Part shown: one piece after another, positions 59,595-64,000 of the stretch
Layout of the letters: the number at the start of each line of letters is the position of its first letter
Position numbering within the stretch: the stretch's first letter is position 1
NCBI RefSeq assembly: GCF_021183625.1
Contig: NZ_CP089214.1
Span: 1,798,001-1,862,000 of the forward strand
Length of the DNA: 64,000 nt
From: Nocardia asteroides
GTDB lineage: Bacteria; Actinomycetota; Actinomycetes; Mycobacteriales; Mycobacteriaceae
Reading direction: 5' to 3'
The notes under the pieces: model-generated
Database searches by the model: none
What the model saw: only the letters and a program-made list of their open reading frames with translations
What the model was told of the DNA's origin: nothing
Program-made: the position numbers and the translations under genes

Positions 59595-60038
59595 ATGACC
59601 GATGCCGACACCTCGCTTCCCGCCCCGCGGATCCAGCTCACCCCGCAGGAGTGGCGCTCGAAGCTGAACCCCGCCGAATTCGCGGTGCTCCGCGAGGCCG
59701 CCACCGAGCGCCCCTTCGTCGGCGAGTACACCGACACCAAGACCGAGGGCGTCTACTCCTGCCGCGCCTGCGGCACCGAACTCTTCCGCAGCACGGAGAA
59801 GTTCGACTCGCACTGCGGCTGGCCCTCGTTCTTCGACCCGGCCGATTCCGACGCCGTGATCCTGCGCGCCGACGACTCGCTCGGCACCCGCCGGGTCGAA
59901 GTGCTGTGCGCGAACTGCCACAGCCACCTCGGCCACGTGTTCGAGGGCGAGGGATACAACACGCCCACCGACAAGCGCTACTGCATCAACTCCATCGCCC
60001 TGACGCTGCACCCCTCGGACAGCGGCCCGGCACGCTGA
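59595..60038 (+). CDS. msrB: peptide methionine-(R)-sulfoxide reductase MsrB
   Basis: The 147-residue enzyme has the four zinc cysteines as CRAC (about residues 56-59) and CANC (about 104-107). Other motifs are 'FDSHCGWPSFFDP', 'SHLGHVFEGEGYNTPTDKRYCINSIAL', where the catalytic Cys is in RYCINS, and the conserved His of 'GHVF'. It repairs oxidised methionine R-sulfoxide in the cytoplasm. The order aftC-msrB matches Rv2673-Rv2674. Confidence 0.96.
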   Translation: MTDADTSLPAPRIQLTPQEWRSKLNPAEFAVLREAATERPFVGEYTDTKTEGVYSCRACGTELFRSTEKFDSHCGWPSFFDPADSDAVILRADDSLGTRRVEVLCANCHSHLGHVFEGEGYNTPTDKRYCINSIALTLHPSDSGPAR

Positions 60039-60126
60039 GTCGGCGCGGCGCCGACCGAAGGGTACCGAGCGGTCCGCGTCCGGCACATGCCCCGGAAATC
60101 CCTGGCACCGGAACTGGGACGCGGGA

Positions 60127-60822
60127 TCAGGGCAGCGAGGCGACGAGCGCGTCCAGCTCCACCCGCGGGCCGGTGTAGAACGGGATCTCCTCGCGCACGT
60201 GCAGCCGGGCCTCGGTGGCGCGCAGGTCGCGCATGAGGTCGACGATGCGGTGCAGCTCGGGGGCCTCGAAGGCGAGGATCCACTCGTAGTCGCCGAGGGC
60301 GAAGGAGCTGACCGTGTTGGCGCGCACGTCGGCATAGCCGCGGGCCTGCTTGCCGTGGTCGGCGAGCATCTTGCGGCGCTCCTCGTCCGGGAGCAGGTAC
60401 CACTCGTAGGAGCGCACGAACGGGTAGACGCAGATGTAGGCGCCCGGCTCCTCACCGGCCAGGAAGGCCGGGATGTGGCTCTTGTTGAACTCGGCCGGGC
60501 GGTGCAGGGCGACATTGCTCCACACCGGGGTGCTGGCCTTGCCGAGCTCGGTGGTGCGGCGGAAGTCGGCGTAGACGGCCTGCAGGTCCTCGACGCGCTC
60601 GGCGTGCGTCCAGAGCATGAAGTCGGCGTCGGCGCGCAGGCCGGCGACGTCGTAGATGCCGCGGAGTACCACGTCGCGGTCCTCCAGCCCCTCGAAGAAG
60701 GCGGTGGCCTGCTTCAGGGCCGCCTCGCGGTCGTCGCCCAGTACTCCCGGGCGTACCTGGAACACGGAGAACATCAGGTACCTGACGGTGGAGTTGAGGG
60801 CCTGGTAATCGAGTCGCGCCAT
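60127..60822 (-). CDS. hemQ: HemQ, coproheme decarboxylase (chlorite-dismutase family)
   Basis: The 231-residue protein of the Cld family reads '[21 protein letters not shown]', '[40 protein letters not shown]', '[57 protein letters not shown]'. The tyrosine in 'RSYEWYLL' region and the His of 'LADHGK' are the positions expected for the radical Tyr and haem ligand. It converts coproheme III to haem b, the last step of the Gram-positive pathway. It lies in a hemE-hemY-hemQ run as in Rv2678c-Rv2676c. Confidence 0.96.
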   Translation of the reverse strand: MARLDYQALNSTVRYLMFSVFQVRPGVLGDDREAALKQATAFFEGLEDRDVVLRGIYDVAGLRADADFMLWTHAERVEDLQAVYADFRRTTELGKASTPVWSNVALHRPAEFNKSHIPAFLAGEEPGAYICVYPFVRSYEWYLLPDEERRKMLADHGKQARGYADVRANTVSSFALGDYEWILAFEAPELHRIVDLMRDLRATEARLHVREEIPFYTGPRVELDALVASLP

Positions 60823-60966
60823 GGGTCCATGGTGCCACTCGCGGTGCCGCCGCGGTGCGGCGCGGGCGGGTCCCCGGCTCGACCCGGCCGGCGCAGCCCG
60901 CCCGCCGTCCACAACCGGACAACCGGCCGAGCGCGAAGCGGGCGACAGACCGCCGGAGGCGAACCG

Positions 60967-62313
60967 TCAGACGAGAACGGCGGCGGCACGGGCCGCGGCG
61001 GCGGTGCCCGAGCCAACGCACGCGGGAACACCGACACCGTGCAGGTAGGCACCGGCGACGGCGAGCCCGGGCAGCTCCGCGATTCCGGACTCCAGCGCGG
61101 CGATCCGCTCGGTGTGCCCCGGTGCGTACTGCGCGAGTCCGCCCGGCCACCGCTGCACGGCGAACTCGCCGGGAACGATCGGCACCCCGGTCACGGTCCG
61201 CAAGTCCTCCACAGCCGCGGCGACCAGTTCCTCGTCGGTCCAGGAGAGCGGTGCGGGATCGCCGAACCGCCCGAACGAGGCGCGGACGAGCGCGCCCCCG
61301 CGCGCGGCGAGGTGCGGCCACTTCCGGCTGGAGAGCGTGAACGCCTTGGCCCGCAACCCTTCACCGGTGCCGATCAGCACCCCGGAGTTCTCCGGCAGCG
61401 CGGTGTCGCCGGGCAGCGCCAGCGCCACCACCACCGAGGAGGACAGCTCGATCCCCGCGGCGGCGGCACCCGCCTCGGGTGCGATCGGCGCGAGCAGCCG
61501 CGCGGTGACCGGCGCGGGGGTGGCGAGTACGACGGCGTCCACCTCGCCGATCGGGTCGAGCGCCCACCCGCGGTCGGTGCGGGCGAGCGAGCGCACCGCG
61601 ACCCCGGTGCGGATATCGGCGCCCGCCCGCGCCGCCAGCGCGTCGAGCAGCACCCGGTACCCCTCCCGCAGCCCGCCGAACACCGGCGCGCTCGATGGCG
61701 GCGGCAGCGCGGACGACACCGCCGCGGTGAGGCTCGCGGCCCCCCGGTCCAGCGCGGCGGCGAGGGTGGGCAGCGCGGCACGCACCCCGATCGACCGGGA
61801 ACTGCCCGCGTACACCCCGCCGAGCAGCGGATCCACCGACCGCTCCGCCACCTGCGCCCCGAACCGCTCGGCCACCAGCGAGTAGACGTCGATATCGCCC
61901 CCCGGCCGCCACGCCAGCGGCCGCTCCGGCTCGGTCCGGACCCGTTCCAGTGTGGCCGCCTCCACCAGCCCGTGCAGCGTCTCCACCCCGGACGGAATGC
62001 CCATCAGGGTGCGCTCCGGCAGCGCCTGCGCCCGCCCCCCGGCCCAGACCAGCGGCCGCAGCCCGGACGGCGTGACGAGCTGCTCCGCCAGCCCGAGCTC
62101 GGCCAGCAGCGCGGGCACCTCCGGCCGCCGCCCGACGAACGCCTCTGCCCCGAGATCGACCGGCCCACCGGCCAGCTCGCCGGTGTACAGCACGCCGCCG
62201 ACGCGCGGGCTCGCCTCGAGCACGGTGATCCGCGCCGCGTCGCCGAGCAACTGGCGCAGCCGGAAAGCCGCCACCAGTCCGCTGATCCCGCCACCGGCCA
62301 CCGCGATTCTCAT
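60967..62313 (-). CDS. hemY: coproporphyrinogen/protoporphyrinogen oxidase HemY
   Basis: The 448-residue FAD enzyme begins 'RIAVAGGGISGLVAAFRLRQLLG' with the dinucleotide motif. It continues with 'VGGVLYTGELAGGPVDLGAEAFVGRRPEVPALL' and 'DPLLGGVYAGSSRSIGVRAALPTLA', and ends 'LPGLAVAGAYLHGVGVPACVGSGTAAARAA'-like, as in HemY/CgoX. In actinobacteria it oxidises coproporphyrinogen III to coproporphyrin III, feeding ferrochelatase and HemQ. No membrane segment is seen, as expected for the Gram-positive soluble type. It lies 14 bp after hemE. Confidence 0.95.
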   Translation of the reverse strand: MRIAVAGGGISGLVAAFRLRQLLGDAARITVLEASPRVGGVLYTGELAGGPVDLGAEAFVGRRPEVPALLAELGLAEQLVTPSGLRPLVWAGGRAQALPERTLMGIPSGVETLHGLVEAATLERVRTEPERPLAWRPGGDIDVYSLVAERFGAQVAERSVDPLLGGVYAGSSRSIGVRAALPTLAAALDRGAASLTAAVSSALPPPSSAPVFGGLREGYRVLLDALAARAGADIRTGVAVRSLARTDRGWALDPIGEVDAVVLATPAPVTARLLAPIAPEAGAAAAGIELSSSVVVALALPGDTALPENSGVLIGTGEGLRAKAFTLSSRKWPHLAARGGALVRASFGRFGDPAPLSWTDEELVAAAVEDLRTVTGVPIVPGEFAVQRWPGGLAQYAPGHTERIAALESGIAELPGLAVAGAYLHGVGVPACVGSGTAAAARAAAVLV

Positions 62314-62327
62314 GACATCGACGGTAC

Positions 62328-63383
62328 TCAGAGTTCGTGCACCAGCTGCACCAGCGCGGTGAGCACGCCCGGGTCGGTGTCCGGGAGCACGCCGTGGCCG
62401 AGGTTGAAGATGTGGCCGGTGGCGCCGAGCGCCTTGGCGGCGTCGGCCTCGTCCAGGATCCGCCTGGTCTGCGTAGCGGCGGCGTCGTACCCGGCGAAGA
62501 GCACGGCGGGGTCAAGGTTGCCCTGCAGCGCCTTGCCCGGCCCGACCCGGCGCGCCGCCTCGTCCAGCGGCACCCGCCAGTCCACCCCGACCACGTCGGC
62601 GCCCGCCTCGCCCATGGCGCCGAGCAGCTCGCCGGTGCCGACACCGAAGTGGATGCGCGGCAGCCCGCTGTCGGCCAGCTCGGCGAAGACCCGCTCGGAG
62701 TGCGGCAGCACGTAGTGCCGGTAGTCGGCGGCGGAGAGCGCGCCCGCCCAGGAGTCGAAGAGCTGCAGCGCGTCCACCCCGGCCTCGATCTGCGCGCGCA
62801 GGAAGGCGATGGTGACGTCGGTGAGCAGGCCGAGCAGCGCGTGCCAGGTCTCCGGGTCGGCGTACATCATGGCCTTGGTGCGCTCGTGATTCTTCGACGG
62901 CCCGCCCTCGACCAGGTAGGAGGCGAGCGTGAAGGGCGCGCCGGCGAAGCCGATCAGCGGGGTGTCGCCGAGCGCGGCGGTGAGCAGCCGGATGCCCTCG
63001 CTCACCGCGCCCACCTCCTCCGGCCGCAGCCGGGGCAGCGCCCGCACGTCGGCGACGGTGCGCACCGGCTGCGCGACGACCGGCCCGACGCCGGGCACGA
63101 TGTCCAGGTCGATCCCGGCCGCTTTGAGCGGAACGACGATGTCGGAGAAGAGGATCGCGGCGTCGACGCCGTGCCTGCGCACCGGCTGCATGGTGATCTC
63201 GCAGACCAGTTCCGGGTCGAAGCAGGACTGGAGCATGCCGACTCCCTTGCGCAGCTCCCGGTACTCCGGCAGCGAGCGGCCGGCCTGGCGCATGAACCAG
63301 ACGGGTCGGCGGCTCGGCTCGGCGCCGGTCGCGGCGGCCAGGAAGGGGGCATCGGACAACCGGCGGCGGGTATGCGTACTCAT
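62328..63383 (-). CDS. hemE: uroporphyrinogen decarboxylase HemE
   Basis: The 351-residue TIM-barrel enzyme has the N-terminal signature '[19 protein letters not shown]' containing the substrate-binding arginines, '[30 protein letters not shown]' with the catalytic Asp, '[23 protein letters not shown]' and '[33 protein letters not shown]'. It removes four carboxyl groups from uroporphyrinogen III. ATG 63383 (MSTHTRRRL) is preferred over the in-frame ATG 63392 because it resembles mycobacterial HemE starts. It leads the haem operon and is divergent from the DUF3000 gene. Confidence 0.96.
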   Translation of the reverse strand: MSTHTRRRLSDAPFLAAATGAEPSRRPVWFMRQAGRSLPEYRELRKGVGMLQSCFDPELVCEITMQPVRRHGVDAAILFSDIVVPLKAAGIDLDIVPGVGPVVAQPVRTVADVRALPRLRPEEVGAVSEGIRLLTAALGDTPLIGFAGAPFTLASYLVEGGPSKNHERTKAMMYADPETWHALLGLLTDVTIAFLRAQIEAGVDALQLFDSWAGALSAADYRHYVLPHSERVFAELADSGLPRIHFGVGTGELLGAMGEAGADVVGVDWRVPLDEAARRVGPGKALQGNLDPAVLFAGYDAAATQTRRILDEADAAKALGATGHIFNLGHGVLPDTDPGVLTALVQLVHEL

Positions 63384-63447
63384 CACCGCCATCGTAGGCG
63401 GCGCGCCTCCGCCCGCGGTGAAACGTCACCGTCTACCGTCGGTCGGT

Positions 63448-64000
63448 GTGACACCGCTCGACTTCCGCGAGGGCGCCGCACCGGCCGAAGGGCCACCCGG
63501 CGAACCCGCTTCCTTTCGCGCCGCGGTCGAAGCGATGGGGTCCGCAACCGTGCATCCTCGGATCGAACTGGCGCCCATCCGCCCGCCGCAGCGGCTGGCG
63601 CCGTACTCCTACGCGCTCGGCGCCGAGGTGACGCACGCCGACGCCGCCGCCGTCCCGACCGACTCCGAGGGCGACGCCTTCGGCAGGCTGATCCTGCTGC
63701 ACGACCCGGAGGGCGACGAGACCTGGCACGGCACGTTCCGGCTCGTCGCCTACATCCAGGCCGACATCGACGCCTCGCTCGCCACCGACCCGCTGCTCCC
63801 CGAGGTGGCCTGGAGCTGGCTGGTGGACGCGCTGGAATCCCGGCCGGATCCGTTCACCGCGCTCGGCGGAACCGTGACCAGTACCAGTTCGGTGCGGTAC
63901 GGCGACATCGCGGGGCCGCCGCGGGCGCACCAGCTGGAGCTGCGCGCCTCCTGGACCGCGGTCACCGCCGAGATACGCGGCCACGTGGAGGCGTTCTGCG
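63448..64000 (+). CDS. DUF3000 protein, 3' end cut by the window
   Basis: The visible 184 codons start at GTG 63448 (TPLDFREG) and contain 'FRAAVEAMGSATVHPRIELAPIRPPQRLAPYSYALGAEV', 'FGRLILLHDPEGDETWHGTFRLVAYIQADIDASLATDPLLPEVAWSWLVDALE' and 'VTSTSSVRYGDIAGPPRAHQLELRASWT'. This is the actinobacterial DUF3000 family, found next to hemE in mycobacteria (Rv2680) and upstream of a ribonuclease D-type gene. No enzymatic motif is recognised. The reading frame is still open at the last base. Confidence 0.88.
   Translation, partial: MTPLDFREGAAPAEGPPGEPASFRAAVEAMGSATVHPRIELAPIRPPQRLAPYSYALGAEVTHADAAAVPTDSEGDAFGRLILLHDPEGDETWHGTFRLVAYIQADIDASLATDPLLPEVAWSWLVDALESRPDPFTALGGTVTSTSSVRYGDIAGPPRAHQLELRASWTAVTAEIRGHVEAFC

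Overview
The window looks like the chromosome of a Nocardia-type actinomycete. Base composition is high in G+C almost throughout. The last 11 kb carry, in order, homologues of the Mycobacterium tuberculosis Rv2669-Rv2680 neighbourhood: GNAT, ZapE, RibD-like reductase, lipoprotein hydrolase, AftC arabinofuranosyltransferase, MsrB, HemQ, HemY, HemE and DUF3000. AftC implies an arabinogalactan/mycolate cell wall. Genus is an inference; no rRNA is present.

Layout. (1) 1-3.7 kb: a minus-strand run with a WhiB-like regulator, ROK kinase/regulator, DUF5593-like sensor, TcpC-like membrane protein and a cut-off gene. (2) 4.0-23.1 kb: a type II polyketide cluster bracketed by regulators (MerR and an AfsR-like SARP on the left, a short SARP on the right). 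It has KS-alpha, KS-beta (chain length factor), ACP, C9-type ketoreductase, di-domain aromatase/cyclase, an ActIV-like metallo-hydrolase cyclase, NTF2/SnoaL-fold proteins, an FAD hydroxylase, and its own acetyl-CoA carboxylase (AccB, fused AccDA, AccC). The chain-length residues of the KS-beta match the actinorhodin octaketide type. An HxlR regulator, a lipocalin-like protein and a DUF5519 protein sit inside the cluster. No transporter or phosphopantetheinyl transferase is visible.

(3) 23.1-33.4 kb: an accessory stretch with poor gene density, decayed genes (NTF2-like, ISL3 transposase tail, another fragment), three TetR and one MarR regulators with visible operator dyads, hydrolases, a PPOX-type flavoprotein and an acyl-CoA dehydrogenase. 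A degenerate copy of the tRNA-Val 3' end at 24.15 kb suggests an older island boundary.

(4) 33.5-45.1 kb: a complete actinomycete integrative and conjugative element (AICE) in a tRNA-Val(CAC) gene, bounded by a perfect 45-bp direct repeat. It has Int, Xis, a rolling-circle RepSA-type initiator, an FtsK/TraB-type translocase, a DUF2637 membrane protein and several small genes, mostly joined by 1-4 nt stop/start overlaps. Divergent from these lies a three-gene cargo: a GntR-HTH/P-loop kinase fusion, a second P-loop kinase and a shortened DHDPS-like aldolase. A YefM-YoeB toxin-antitoxin pair with an unusually long antitoxin follows. Two strongly structured non-coding segments flank the toxin-antitoxin genes and are candidates for replication or transfer sites. 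The cargo is the best candidate for an undescribed system.

(5) 45.3-50.4 kb: tRNA-Gly, tRNA-Cys and tRNA-Val(GAC) with a strong terminator, two convergent genes with nuclease-like folds, and a long low-complexity Arg-Arg-Ala-Ala repeat protein. (6) 50.4-64.0 kb: LysR, flavin monooxygenase, then the conserved housekeeping block.
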